Positions 8,803 to 17,415 of a DNA stretch of 45,299 nt are shown here, piece after piece. Below the pieces are notes generated by a model that was given only the letters and a program-made list of their open reading frames with translations, had not been told where the DNA came from and searched no databases. Source of the stretch: Candidatus Thorarchaeota archaeon (GTDB lineage: Archaea; Asgardarchaeota; Thorarchaeia; Thorarchaeales; Thorarchaeaceae); assembly GCA_016840825.1 (NCBI GenBank), contig JAEORN010000039.1, forward strand, positions 1-45,299, given 5' to 3'. Position 1 is the first letter of the stretch. Every line of letters starts with the position of its first letter. The position numbers and the translations under genes were made by a program.

Positions 8803-9897
8803 ATGCCAAGTGGAAAACTTAAAACTGGAGCTATTATTCTAATTCTTTCTCTTCTTCTAATATGGCTAGCTTGGCCAATCTTCAAGCCTAATACTAGTCC
8901 TACTCTTCCTCATCAATATCATGGACAACTGACAGGTGAAGATGCAACAAGCGATTCAACAGAGTTTGATGTTGGAGGGACAGATCTTGGGATCATTGTG
9001 AAGCACAATGGAGAATACCTCTACTTCTTTGGTGATACATTCTCATTTCCGAGTATGACAGGGAATTGGAGAAGCAACACAGTAGCCATAACGGATGATG
9101 CAGAACCTTCAGATGGAATATCAATTGACTCATGGATATTAGACCCGACTTCAGGAAATGCAAAGGAACTCATCTCAAGTCTGAAGATTGATAATGTGGA
9201 GATGACATGTATCCCAACAACGGCAGTTAGTCTCGAAGGAGTGATCTATGTCTACTACATGTCAGTTCGACATTGGTCAGATATTGGGGGAGATTGGACA
9301 TGCAATAATGCGTCTATCGCCTTTTCATTAGACGACGGTCAGACGTTCACCAAAGCTACCAACATGTCATGGGATGGCGATAGTAATTTCATCCAGTTCG
9401 GTGTTGTACAACCCTTCAGTGATAGTGATGACTACATCTATTTGCTTTCAACGCCATCTGGAAGATTCGGTAGCTGCTACTTGTCTAGAGTAGCTCCTGA
9501 GAATATTCTCAATATAAGCAGTTACGAATACTATACCGAAACATCAACATTGAATGAGCCTATCTGGAGTACCAATGAAGAAGATGCCGCTCTTGTGTTC
9601 TCCGCACCTGTAGGAGAGGTCTCTGTAATGTGGAATGAGTACCTCGAGAAATGGACTGCATTCTACACAGACAATATAGCATTCTCAATAGTACTGCGAA
9701 CAGCAGATTATCTATGGGGACCGTGGAGCGATGAAGTCACTATAGTAGATGATAGCGAATATCCGTATCTATATGGTTCTTTCATTCATCCAGATTTGGT
9801 TGAGAATGACGGTGAAACTGTGTATTTCATTATGAGTATATTCACACAGTACAATACATTCGTCATGTCTGTTGACCTTGGATCTCTTGCTTCTTGA
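8803..9897 (+). CDS. Membrane-anchored DUF4185 beta-propeller protein
   Basis: 364 residues from ATG 8803, chosen because GGGAG lies six bases upstream and the protein then starts directly before a hydrophobic signal-anchor (about 9-26). The outer part fits the DUF4185 family, a five-bladed propeller related in fold to GH43/GH32-type glycoside hydrolases: DLGI near residue 61, then FFGDTF, and later a WGPW blade motif and a FIHPDLVENDG segment. Its activity is unknown; carbohydrate binding or hydrolysis is a reasonable guess from the fold. It is divergent from the carbohydrate-binding surface protein at 5686-8442, so the two could act together at the surface. Confidence 0.75.
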   Translation: MPSGKLKTGAIILILSLLLIWLAWPIFKPNTSPTLPHQYHGQLTGEDATSDSTEFDVGGTDLGIIVKHNGEYLYFFGDTFSFPSMTGNWRSNTVAITDDAEPSDGISIDSWILDPTSGNAKELISSLKIDNVEMTCIPTTAVSLEGVIYVYYMSVRHWSDIGGDWTCNNASIAFSLDDGQTFTKATNMSWDGDSNFIQFGVVQPFSDSDDYIYLLSTPSGRFGSCYLSRVAPENILNISSYEYYTETSTLNEPIWSTNEEDAALVFSAPVGEVSVMWNEYLEKWTAFYTDNIAFSIVLRTADYLWGPWSDEVTIVDDSEYPYLYGSFIHPDLVENDGETVYFIMSIFTQYNTFVMSVDLGSLAS

Positions 9898-10064
9898 TTA
9901 TCCAAATTTCAAGCTTTTTCAACATACGGAAATCGATTTCGTAGATGTTCAATGATGAAATCATTCATGTCGTAAGCCTCAGCATCAGTTCCCTTTCAAT
10001 CTCTTGGATTCTGTATGAAAAAGGAAATTAGGCCGTATGCAATTGGATATTCCCGGCGATAATA

Positions 10065-12089
10065 GTGGTTGAGAGCGGGCTATTAAGACTCATAGAGATA
10101 AGAAGAGTCATTGGTATCATATTTGCGGTTTCGTTTGTCTTGGCTGCTACCTGTCCAACTGTGTTGATTTCCCCACCAACACCCCATGGTCAATATCTCG
10201 TATGGGAAGTTGAATACCTTCCATCCTCACTCGACCCTCACACAGCTATATTTGAGTGCGAAAGGTGGATAATATCGAATATCTATGAAACCCTACTCGT
10301 AGATACGTTTCTAGGCTCTACCACAGTAGGATTTGAGGGTAGGCTAGCTAAATCGTGGGAGGTCTCATCAGACGAATTGACCTACACCTTTCAGTTGCGA
10401 GAAGGTGTAGAGTTTCATGATGGCACACCCTTCAATACATCATGTGTTCAATATAATCTTGAACGGATCGTCAGTCTGGAAGGACTATACAAAGACTGGA
10501 CTCTGACCCCAATAATCAAGGGTGGGCAAGCTATCATTGATGCTGCAGAAGGATATGGCTATAGTAGTACGCAATACCAAGGTAACTACACTGAATGGAA
10601 AATCCATTCAAATTCAATCGTCATCCTAGATGATTGTTCGGTTCGAATCGAGTTGGCTAGACCCTTCGCACCATTTCTATCCATTCTTGCAGCAACTACT
10701 TCATCAATCATATGTCCAACATACTTAGAGCATTACGGAGGCACCTCTATTGAAGAGTCAACAACGTGGATGAGAACACATTGTTGTGGGACAGGACCAT
10801 ACACACTTGAAACATATACATCAGAAGCCTCCAACGAATTGACTAGCTTTCAAAATTACTGGAACTGGGCTTTCTTGAAAGTGACTTATCCATATGCGGG
10901 AGCAATATCTAATATTGAGCTTCGAGAGGAGTATCAGGGAGCTACTCGAATTCAGAATCTAATTGATGGAGAAACTGATGTCTGTGCTTGGCCAAAGAAA
11001 GATGCTTCCATTGTAAGAAATAACTATTCAGGAGATAGCAGGGATGGCACATTAAAATCCAGTGATCCTAATCTCAAGGTGTGGGCTGATGAGCCAACCT
11101 ATTCCATTCATGGGATTGGATTGAATTGCAAGGAGTTCTATTGGCCCTCTTCGAATGAAAGCATTCTGATGAATCCTTTACACTTGGTGGAATTCAGGAG
11201 AGCGCTGGTATACTCCTTTAACTATTCAGCATATATCGAACAAGCACTCTATGGTTATGGCAAATATATTGTTGAACCTATTCCAGAAGGACTTCCGGGA
11301 CACAATTCCTCCTACTCTGTGGGCATATTTAATATCTCTAAAGCTGTGACTAGCTGGAATGAAGCGATGGAAAAGGGTTTGGATTCGATATTGGAAAATA
11401 ACTCCTACATGTTATCTTTTTTCTGTCTAGCGGTCAACCAAGGTGATGCAATAGCGTGTGAACTTATTTGCGACGGACTCAGGGAGATTATATCTTCTCC
11501 CACAGCTATTCCTCCTGCATCTGATTTAGAGATTGATTATATACAACAGGAATGGGTGGTTCCATCCACGAATGTCAGCCATCTTAACTACTTTCTAAAT
11601 CTATTTCCCTCCTATGCAGATCCTCATGAATACGTTTCATACTTGTTCGTGAGTACGGGTGTTCCTGCATCAAGAAGTGGAGTTTCTCAGATCCCTGAAT
11701 GGAATAGTACCCAAGTTGAAGTGATGATACAGCTAGCCTCTGAATCACAAGACTCAATTGGTCGAGAAACCTCGTATATCCAAATCCAAGATTATGCATT
11801 CAAACACCTGCCATATATCTGGATTGCACAAGAAACAAATCTCCAAGTAATGAGAGAAGATGTCTATAGCTACATTTTCAATCCACTGGGAGAAACTCCG
11901 TTATATCCACTTTACAAACTCAATATGGGAACTGATTATTTTGGATTTCTAGCTTATCGAGTGTTCTGCTTTAGTACAGTAACCATTGCCATCATCTCAT
12001 TTGTAGGAGTAGTTCTAATAACAATGTGGATTAAAATCAAGGAGAGAAAAATAGTTTCTCCAATAAGTCCGAATACTTCTTTCGAATGA
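10065..12089 (+). CDS. Family 5 extracellular solute-binding protein with C-terminal membrane anchor
   Basis: 674 residues with an N-terminal signal sequence (about 14-35) and a full SBP_bac_5 (DppA/OppA/NikA) fold. Typical motifs are SLDPHTA, IYETLL, TYTFQLREGV, FHDGTPF and CGTGPY. These proteins capture oligopeptides, di-peptides or similar ligands for ABC import. A membrane helix near 640-662 and a basic tail close the protein, so it is anchored outside the cell at the C-terminus. No permease or ATPase gene is next to it. The start is GTG 10065; an in-frame TAG at 10029-10031 limits the start upstream and no strong SD is visible. Paralogue of the next gene. Confidence 0.85.
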   Translation: MVESGLLRLIEIRRVIGIIFAVSFVLAATCPTVLISPPTPHGQYLVWEVEYLPSSLDPHTAIFECERWIISNIYETLLVDTFLGSTTVGFEGRLAKSWEVSSDELTYTFQLREGVEFHDGTPFNTSCVQYNLERIVSLEGLYKDWTLTPIIKGGQAIIDAAEGYGYSSTQYQGNYTEWKIHSNSIVILDDCSVRIELARPFAPFLSILAATTSSIICPTYLEHYGGTSIEESTTWMRTHCCGTGPYTLETYTSEASNELTSFQNYWNWAFLKVTYPYAGAISNIELREEYQGATRIQNLIDGETDVCAWPKKDASIVRNNYSGDSRDGTLKSSDPNLKVWADEPTYSIHGIGLNCKEFYWPSSNESILMNPLHLVEFRRALVYSFNYSAYIEQALYGYGKYIVEPIPEGLPGHNSSYSVGIFNISKAVTSWNEAMEKGLDSILENNSYMLSFFCLAVNQGDAIACELICDGLREIISSPTAIPPASDLEIDYIQQEWVVPSTNVSHLNYFLNLFPSYADPHEYVSYLFVSTGVPASRSGVSQIPEWNSTQVEVMIQLASESQDSIGRETSYIQIQDYAFKHLPYIWIAQETNLQVMREDVYSYIFNPLGETPLYPLYKLNMGTDYFGFLAYRVFCFSTVTIAIISFVGVVLITMWIKIKERKIVSPISPNTSFE

Positions 12090-12196
12090 CCAAAAAGAAA
12101 TATAACACCGTTAACTGTAACTCTCTCTGGTACCGAAAGGGAGTTTGAGGCGAACATATTATCTCCAGATATAAAGAGTAGCTCTTTCGGGGTCAT

Positions 12197-12203
12197 AGGA
12201 GGT
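12197..12203 (+). promoter_or_regulatory. SD that selects a TTG start
   Basis: AGGAGGT ends eight bases before TTG 12212, whereas the first ATG (12224) is 20 bases away. The spacing argues that TTG 12212 is the true start of the binding protein. Confidence 0.65.
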
Positions 12204-12211
12204 ACAATCCA

Positions 12212-14725
12212 TTGAAAGGATACATGAAAGGTAGGCTGTTTTTGGTTGCCATTATGTTAGTGCTCATGATTCAGTTTTCCCAGACATCGAATGTCGCATA
12301 TATCAGCAGCTACAGTACTTTTTTCCCATCAACCCAAGAGAATGCAATGTATTGGGATACAATTGGAAATCCTGATTATCTAGATCCACACGTTAACTAC
12401 GAAAGCTATGGTCAGTGGATTTCTTATAATGTGTATGAAACATTATACACGTATGATTGGGATTCGGCATCTACAGAACCAACGGTTCCACTCCTTGCGA
12501 GTGGACTAGAGATTTCATCAGATGGGTTAGAATATACATTCACCCTTCGACAGGGTATAACATTTCATGATGATACTCCTTTCAACGCTTCCTGTGTGAA
12601 ATATAACATCCAGAGGATCCTTGCTATATTCGATGAATTTGGTCCAGCTTGGATGATTGCAGAACCTATTCTGGGTGGGCAAGCAGTACTGGATGCAGTC
12701 TATGAATATGGATCAGGAAGTAGTGAGCATACGTCGGCTTACTACACATGGGCGGCTTCTGATGCAATCACTATTCTTGGTGATTATGTCGTAAGAATAA
12801 AACTTGCATATGCCTATGTACCATTCCTCTCTGTTCTAGCAACCTCCATAGGTTCGATGATGAGCCCCACTTGGATCGAAGATAATGGTGGTATCTCTTT
12901 TGGTGAGCATAACTACTATGTAGATGAGCATACTTGTGGAACTGGTCCATATATGGTAATAGAGTGGAATGTAGATGAGAATATCATTCTAGAAAGGAAT
13001 GCTGATTATTGGAGAGAAACAGCCGCACATGTTCAATTCCCTTATGCTGGAGAATTTGATACACTTATCTTTAGAACAAATGAAGATGTCAATAGTCGAT
13101 TACTCAATCTTCAAGCAGGGGAAGCGGATGGTATCTTTTGCCCAACTTCACGTGCATACTATTTCTATAACAATGTGACAGGACCTAGTGGAGATGGAAC
13201 CCTAAAATCCCTTAATCCTAATGTGAAAGTGTGGACTGGCGAAAAAACCTACAGTATAATGACACTAGGATTGAATATGCATGCTACCTATGAAAGGGAT
13301 GAGGAAACGATTCAAAATCCTGGTGCGATGAAAGATTTCCGAGAGGCTTTGACTTACTTATTTGATTATGATGCTTACATTAGTTCGGTTCGAGATGGAT
13401 TTGGAGTTGCATTAAATGGACCTATTCCGGATGGAATGCTTGGCTTTGATGATGAAATCTGGTATCATACATACAATCTCACTCATGCACAAATAGCTTG
13501 GAACAATGCTATGGCGGACGGATTAAACGATATTTTGGAGAACGGGTCGTACGAGATTAGATTTGAGTATAATGCGGGCAATGTGGCTCGACAAGAAGCT
13601 TGCCTATTGCTGAAAGATGGACTTGAAACGCTCCTAGATGATCCAGGAACATTACAGCCATATGAAGCACTAACCATCAGTGTTATGGGTATTGAATGGT
13701 CAACATATCTGAGTAAATCGAGAACCTCAGATCTCATCATCAATTATTGCGATTGGTATCCAGACTATGCGGATCCTGACAATTTCATAGTTCCCTTTGC
13801 CAAGTCCACAGGTGTCTATGCCTCTAGAATTGGTCTTGATGAAAGCGATGGGTGGAATGAGTACATTATTGACACGATGATTAATGACGCAAGTGTATCA
13901 TTTGACACTTCAGAACGTGAAGGTTTCTATTCATATATTCAGCAGGAACTATCGAATGAATTCTCGTATATATGGTGTATGCAGTTAACCAACTTTCATG
14001 TTGAGAGAGCAGAAATGAACGGTTACGTGTTCAATCCAATGCATGAGCCATACTTCTTCCATATGTGGAAAGATACAATTGCGATACCAACCACGATATC
14101 ACCTACTCCTCCTCCCGATCATACGATAACAACTGGCACTACTGAACAAGGATTAGCATGGAGTGTTTTGCCCGGGGATAGATTTGATTACACACTAAGA
14201 TACTATCAGAATGGAGTCTATAGAGAAGAAGGGTACTATGTTATAGTGGGAGCACTACCAGCAATTCCAGAAGAAGTGACATCTTTCTCACAGCTCATTC
14301 CGCCGAGTGCAAAAGCGTATTGGAGTAATGGCTCAGAGATACAGGGTTTCTATAGTGCATATTTCATAGCTTTGCCAACAGGGAATTGGGATTTGATTAC
14401 GGATCTACTTCTAGCGATGCTTAATCAGACCGGTTCATACATTGAGTCATATGAAGTGATCAATTCGTATATCTATTGGACCTATGGTGTGGAAACATAC
14501 TATGGATCTACGAATATGACTGGTAGATTGGAGTTATACAAAGCAGATGGAGTGCTTTCGCACTATCTTACGGAGAATATCGATGCTGAAACTGGAGAGC
14601 TGATATCTTCGATAGAGATATCGAGAGCAGGCTATCTACCTGAAATCGTCTTCTATGGGACAATGGGCATTTTAGTTATCGCAATTATCGGAGCCATTGT
14701 TATCTTCATCTATAAGAGAAATTAG
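12212..14725 (+). CDS. Family 5 solute-binding protein with extra C-terminal domain and membrane anchor
   Basis: 837 residues starting at TTG 12212, as the SD position indicates. It has a signal peptide (about 8-25) and the SBP_bac_5 body (about 40-620; YLDPHVN, VYETLYTY, YTFTLRQGI, FHDDTPF, CGTGPY). A Pro/Thr-rich linker (TISPTPPPDHT) leads to an additional beta-rich domain of about 150 residues that the upstream paralogue lacks. A C-terminal helix (about 810-832) and a short basic tail follow. Role: capture of peptides or related solutes at the surface. The extra domain, which starts LAWSVLPGDRFDYTLRYY, may bind a partner or ligand; I do not recognise it. Tandem duplication with the preceding gene is likely. 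Confidence 0.85.
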   Translation: MKGYMKGRLFLVAIMLVLMIQFSQTSNVAYISSYSTFFPSTQENAMYWDTIGNPDYLDPHVNYESYGQWISYNVYETLYTYDWDSASTEPTVPLLASGLEISSDGLEYTFTLRQGITFHDDTPFNASCVKYNIQRILAIFDEFGPAWMIAEPILGGQAVLDAVYEYGSGSSEHTSAYYTWAASDAITILGDYVVRIKLAYAYVPFLSVLATSIGSMMSPTWIEDNGGISFGEHNYYVDEHTCGTGPYMVIEWNVDENIILERNADYWRETAAHVQFPYAGEFDTLIFRTNEDVNSRLLNLQAGEADGIFCPTSRAYYFYNNVTGPSGDGTLKSLNPNVKVWTGEKTYSIMTLGLNMHATYERDEETIQNPGAMKDFREALTYLFDYDAYISSVRDGFGVALNGPIPDGMLGFDDEIWYHTYNLTHAQIAWNNAMADGLNDILENGSYEIRFEYNAGNVARQEACLLLKDGLETLLDDPGTLQPYEALTISVMGIEWSTYLSKSRTSDLIINYCDWYPDYADPDNFIVPFAKSTGVYASRIGLDESDGWNEYIIDTMINDASVSFDTSEREGFYSYIQQELSNEFSYIWCMQLTNFHVERAEMNGYVFNPMHEPYFFHMWKDTIAIPTTISPTPPPDHTITTGTTEQGLAWSVLPGDRFDYTLRYYQNGVYREEGYYVIVGALPAIPEEVTSFSQLIPPSAKAYWSNGSEIQGFYSAYFIALPTGNWDLITDLLLAMLNQTGSYIESYEVINSYIYWTYGVETYYGSTNMTGRLELYKADGVLSHYLTENIDAETGELISSIEISRAGYLPEIVFYGTMGILVIAIIGAIVIFIYKRN

Positions 14726-14865
14726 TAGTGACACGATCCTATTGATTCTAGTTCCAAATGAATGACAGAGACTCTCAGAACAAATTAGATGAATCTCTAT
14801 TTCATCGATTTCCGATGACTTTATTTCAACAATAGCAAGAGCATGCTTGCTTTGGTGGTCTCACA

Positions 14866-15834
14866 TTGGATAGACGAGTTCTATATACAGTGATTCTTGT
14901 TACTATAACATCTATAGCGTCATCACTCTTTCTTTCATATTCTGTTCAACAAGGATTAGGAGAGCTACGAGTAGAACAAATATCAATTGAAATATCTCCA
15001 GGGAATAATATCACTGCTACTGTCTTCTCGCAATACTATCCAATCTATGACAGACCTATACCCCCTGTCATTGTAATTCACGGTCCAGAGGAATCTGTGT
15101 CAAATTTGTATGCATATAACCTCGAACTTGCAAGAAGGAATCTAACTGTAGTTTCTATAGAGATAAGGAATCTTGGTCAGATGATATCAATGATGGAAGA
15201 ATCAGTTCTCGATCAGACTGGATATCAGTGTGCAGAGGTACTTGATTTCATCCGGTCAGAGTATAATGTTGATTCATCCATATATGGAATCCTCACTCAT
15301 TCTGAAGGATTTCAGGTTGCTCTAAGAATGATGAATTACACAGGAACTCCTACAGCTAGTGTGGCAATTGGAGTAATTGGTGTGTTAGATACAGAGCTTC
15401 TTTCATTAATTACCGGGAATTTCCTGCTAGCACTTGGCGATGACAATTACGAATTTAGCACTGAATCAGGTAAGAACTTCATGAGTACACTTTCTGGAAT
15501 TTCTGATTTTCAGATTGGTACGACATATGGAGCTCTTGATACAGAAGATGCATATAGAATGATCACAAGCTCTGCAAATCGCGTATCTGAAACCTTAGAT
15601 GAATCATTTGTGAAAGAAGCCTGTTCCTGGATGGTTCAAGGTTTACAGGGAGAATCTCAACTTGAAAGCACTCTTGATGTTAATGAACTAGTTTTCAAGT
15701 ATCAGATCTACGCTGATTGGATTCTCAATATCTCTGTTGTAGTATTAGGGTCGGTAATATTTTGGTTGACCATTGACATATTGCTAAGGAAATATAGAGG
15801 TCTTCGAACTAATCCTCAAATCTATGAAAGCTGA
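14866..15834 (+). CDS. Alpha/beta-hydrolase-like protein with membrane segments at both ends
   Basis: 322 residues from TTG 14866, with GGTGG upstream. An N-terminal helix (about 5-25) and a C-terminal helix (about 280-302) bracket an alpha/beta-hydrolase-like domain. PPVIVIHG (66-73) matches the strand before the oxyanion hole, LARRNLTVVSIEIRNLG matches the next strand and turn, and THSEG (S146) sits at the nucleophile elbow, although GxSxG is changed to HSEG. A later LALGDD could hold the acidic residue. It could be an esterase or peptidase at the surface; the changed elbow leaves activity uncertain. It follows the two peptide-binding proteins on the same strand, and its 3' end overlaps the convergent threonine dehydratase gene by 26 bp. 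Confidence 0.6.
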   Translation: MDRRVLYTVILVTITSIASSLFLSYSVQQGLGELRVEQISIEISPGNNITATVFSQYYPIYDRPIPPVIVIHGPEESVSNLYAYNLELARRNLTVVSIEIRNLGQMISMMEESVLDQTGYQCAEVLDFIRSEYNVDSSIYGILTHSEGFQVALRMMNYTGTPTASVAIGVIGVLDTELLSLITGNFLLALGDDNYEFSTESGKNFMSTLSGISDFQIGTTYGALDTEDAYRMITSSANRVSETLDESFVKEACSWMVQGLQGESQLESTLDVNELVFKYQIYADWILNISVVVLGSVIFWLTIDILLRKYRGLRTNPQIYES

Positions 15835-17032
15835 ATCCAGCTTCGTCTAGCAAATGTAGAAGTTTTTCTACTGCACTTTCATCTGGAACTTCTAGAATCA
15901 TAGTCAGGTCTGTTTTATTTGGGAGAATATCAGGATCACTTCGATCTTGATCAAGTTCGATAACACTTACACCTGATTCAGCGACTATTCCTATTACTCG
16001 AGTTAGTGTTCCAACTCTGTCAGATATAGTACCCTTTAGGCGTACAGACCGTCCCAATCGATACAGCTCTTTCTCAACAACTCGAGCCATGAAGCTCATA
16101 TCGATATTTCCGCCAGATAGAACAGCAACTGCAGTTTTACCTTTGACATCAATATGACCATATTGAAACGCAGATAGTCCAACACAACCTGCGGGTTCAA
16201 CAACTATTTTTGCTCGTTCAAGTAACAAAAAGAGAGTACGGGTCACTTCAAGTTCCCCAACTAGTATTGCACGAGTTAGTAATTTCTTGGCAATATTGAA
16301 TGTCTTATCACCAACAGTTTTCACGGCAATACCATCACAGATAGTATCAAGGTTTTGAATGGTTGCTATTTTATCATCCATAAGAGAGTTGTATAGAGAT
16401 GAAGCAGTTTCTGCTTCTACACCATAGATATCAACTTCAGGTTTCTGCTCCTTTATGGCAATTGCGATTCCTGAAGAGAGTCCTCCACCGCCTACAGGAA
16501 CTGCCACGACTTCAACCTCAGGTAGTTCATCTAGAATCTCCAATCCAATAGTTCCTTGTCCCGCTATTACATCCTCGTCATTGAACGGATGAAGAAATGT
16601 TGCTCCTGTCCTTTCAGCTGTTTCTAATGCATGTCCCAAAGCATCGTCAAAAGTAGTTCCATAAAGAATCACTTCTGCTCCATAGTCTCTTGTTGCATGA
16701 ATCTTGGCGATAGGAGAGAAGATTGGCATTACAATTGTAGACTTTATTCCCAAACGTGTCGCAGCATACGCTACACCTTGAGCATGATTACCTGCAGAGG
16801 CCGCAATGACTCCTGCTTCCTTTTCCTGCTCTGTCAATTGGGACATGGCATATGCAGCGCCCCGAACCTTGAATGACCCTGTCTTTTGAAGATTCTCTAA
16901 TTTGAGGTAGATATCACCTCCTGTTAAACGAGAGAATGTAGACGAATGATCCAATCTTGTCTGATGGGCAATACCTTTGAGCACTGATCGAGCTTCGGTG
17001 ATTTTTTCAAAAATATGTGTAAATTCTGTCAT
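15809..17032 (-). CDS. ilvA: Threonine dehydratase (threonine ammonia-lyase) with ACT domain
   Basis: 407 residues. A PLP-dependent fold II enzyme that turns L-threonine into 2-oxobutyrate and ammonia. The PLP lysine is in TGSFKVRGA (K55), the glycine loop GGGGLSSG near 185-190 binds the phosphate, and an ACT domain fills about 330-405 (LKGTISDRVGTLTRVIG), giving allosteric control by an amino acid. The length fits the single-ACT form. It may serve isoleucine synthesis or threonine breakdown; no other ilv gene is near, and Tdh in the same window favours catabolism. The tiny membrane ORF at 17078-17173 lies 45 bases upstream and probably shares its promoter. Confidence 0.93.
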   Translation of the reverse strand: MTEFTHIFEKITEARSVLKGIAHQTRLDHSSTFSRLTGGDIYLKLENLQKTGSFKVRGAAYAMSQLTEQEKEAGVIAASAGNHAQGVAYAATRLGIKSTIVMPIFSPIAKIHATRDYGAEVILYGTTFDDALGHALETAERTGATFLHPFNDEDVIAGQGTIGLEILDELPEVEVVAVPVGGGGLSSGIAIAIKEQKPEVDIYGVEAETASSLYNSLMDDKIATIQNLDTICDGIAVKTVGDKTFNIAKKLLTRAILVGELEVTRTLFLLLERAKIVVEPAGCVGLSAFQYGHIDVKGKTAVAVLSGGNIDMSFMARVVEKELYRLGRSVRLKGTISDRVGTLTRVIGIVAESGVSVIELDQDRSDPDILPNKTDLTMILEVPDESAVEKLLHLLDEAGFSFHRFED

Positions 17033-17077
17033 TAGAAACGCCAGTGATTAGAACGCAGATATCTCAGATAATAATTC

Positions 17078-17173
17078 CTAATGCATAGTCTGAAGAAGGA
17101 TGACTATGAAAACGAGAACTCCCACGATGAGGAGAATTATCGATATAACAGCTCTGAGAAGTTTCGGACTCAT
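17078..17173 (-). CDS. Tiny single-helix membrane protein, probably leaderless
   Basis: A 31-codon ORF, ATG 17173 to TAG. After the basic start MSPKLLR it is almost entirely hydrophobic (about 9-28), ending in QTMH. A TATA-like box CTTATAAATC on the same strand (17191-17200) has its centre 23 bases before the ATG, so transcription would begin at or next to the start codon. The family is unknown. A free transmembrane peptide or a short upstream ORF of the ilvA mRNA are both possible. It lies outside any larger gene, which makes a chance frame less likely. Confidence 0.45.
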   Translation of the reverse strand: MSPKLLRAVISIILLIVGVLVFIVILLQTMH

Positions 17174-17190
17174 ATCCTAGAGATAGACCT

Positions 17191-17200
17191 GATTTATAAG
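17191..17200 (-). promoter_or_regulatory. TATA box for the small ORF and ilvA
   Basis: CTTATAAATC on the minus strand. The expected start point is about 25 bases downstream, at the ATG of the 31-codon ORF; ilvA follows on the same strand. Confidence 0.5.
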
Positions 17201-17231
17201 AAGGTACTGGTCAAACAGAGATGTAAGGTGC

Positions 17232-17302
17232 GAGCCGCAGTTTACGGAGATCACGGGTAGAGAAGTAAAGTGCGAGAAGATACTCTCACATCTCTGCGGC
17301 TC
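17232..17302. other. Long inverted-repeat element, possible structured RNA
   Basis: GAGCCGCAG (17232-17240) pairs perfectly with CTGCGGCTC (17294-17302). Inside, GGAGAT can pair with ATCTCT as an alternative to the innermost outer pairs, and GTGCGAG pairs with CTCTCAC with one mismatch around AAGATA. The 71-base span is high in G+C compared with its surroundings. It lies between a terminated minus-strand gene and the ilvA promoter. Either strand could be the RNA. It does not fit a tRNA, since no T-arm is present. Confidence 0.4.
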
Positions 17303-17415
17303 TTGTATTTACTGTGAATTTAAGATAAAAGGCATTTACTTTCAAAGCAAATCTAACCAAATTTGAGTATAGTCAATGAGCATATATTGAGAGAGTAGCT
17401 CATGATTTTCAATCT

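Noticed and set aside
17232..17302. A tRNA gene on either strand
   Set aside because: Acceptor-like stem and length fit, but position 8, the T-arm and the TTCRA loop are missing on both strands.
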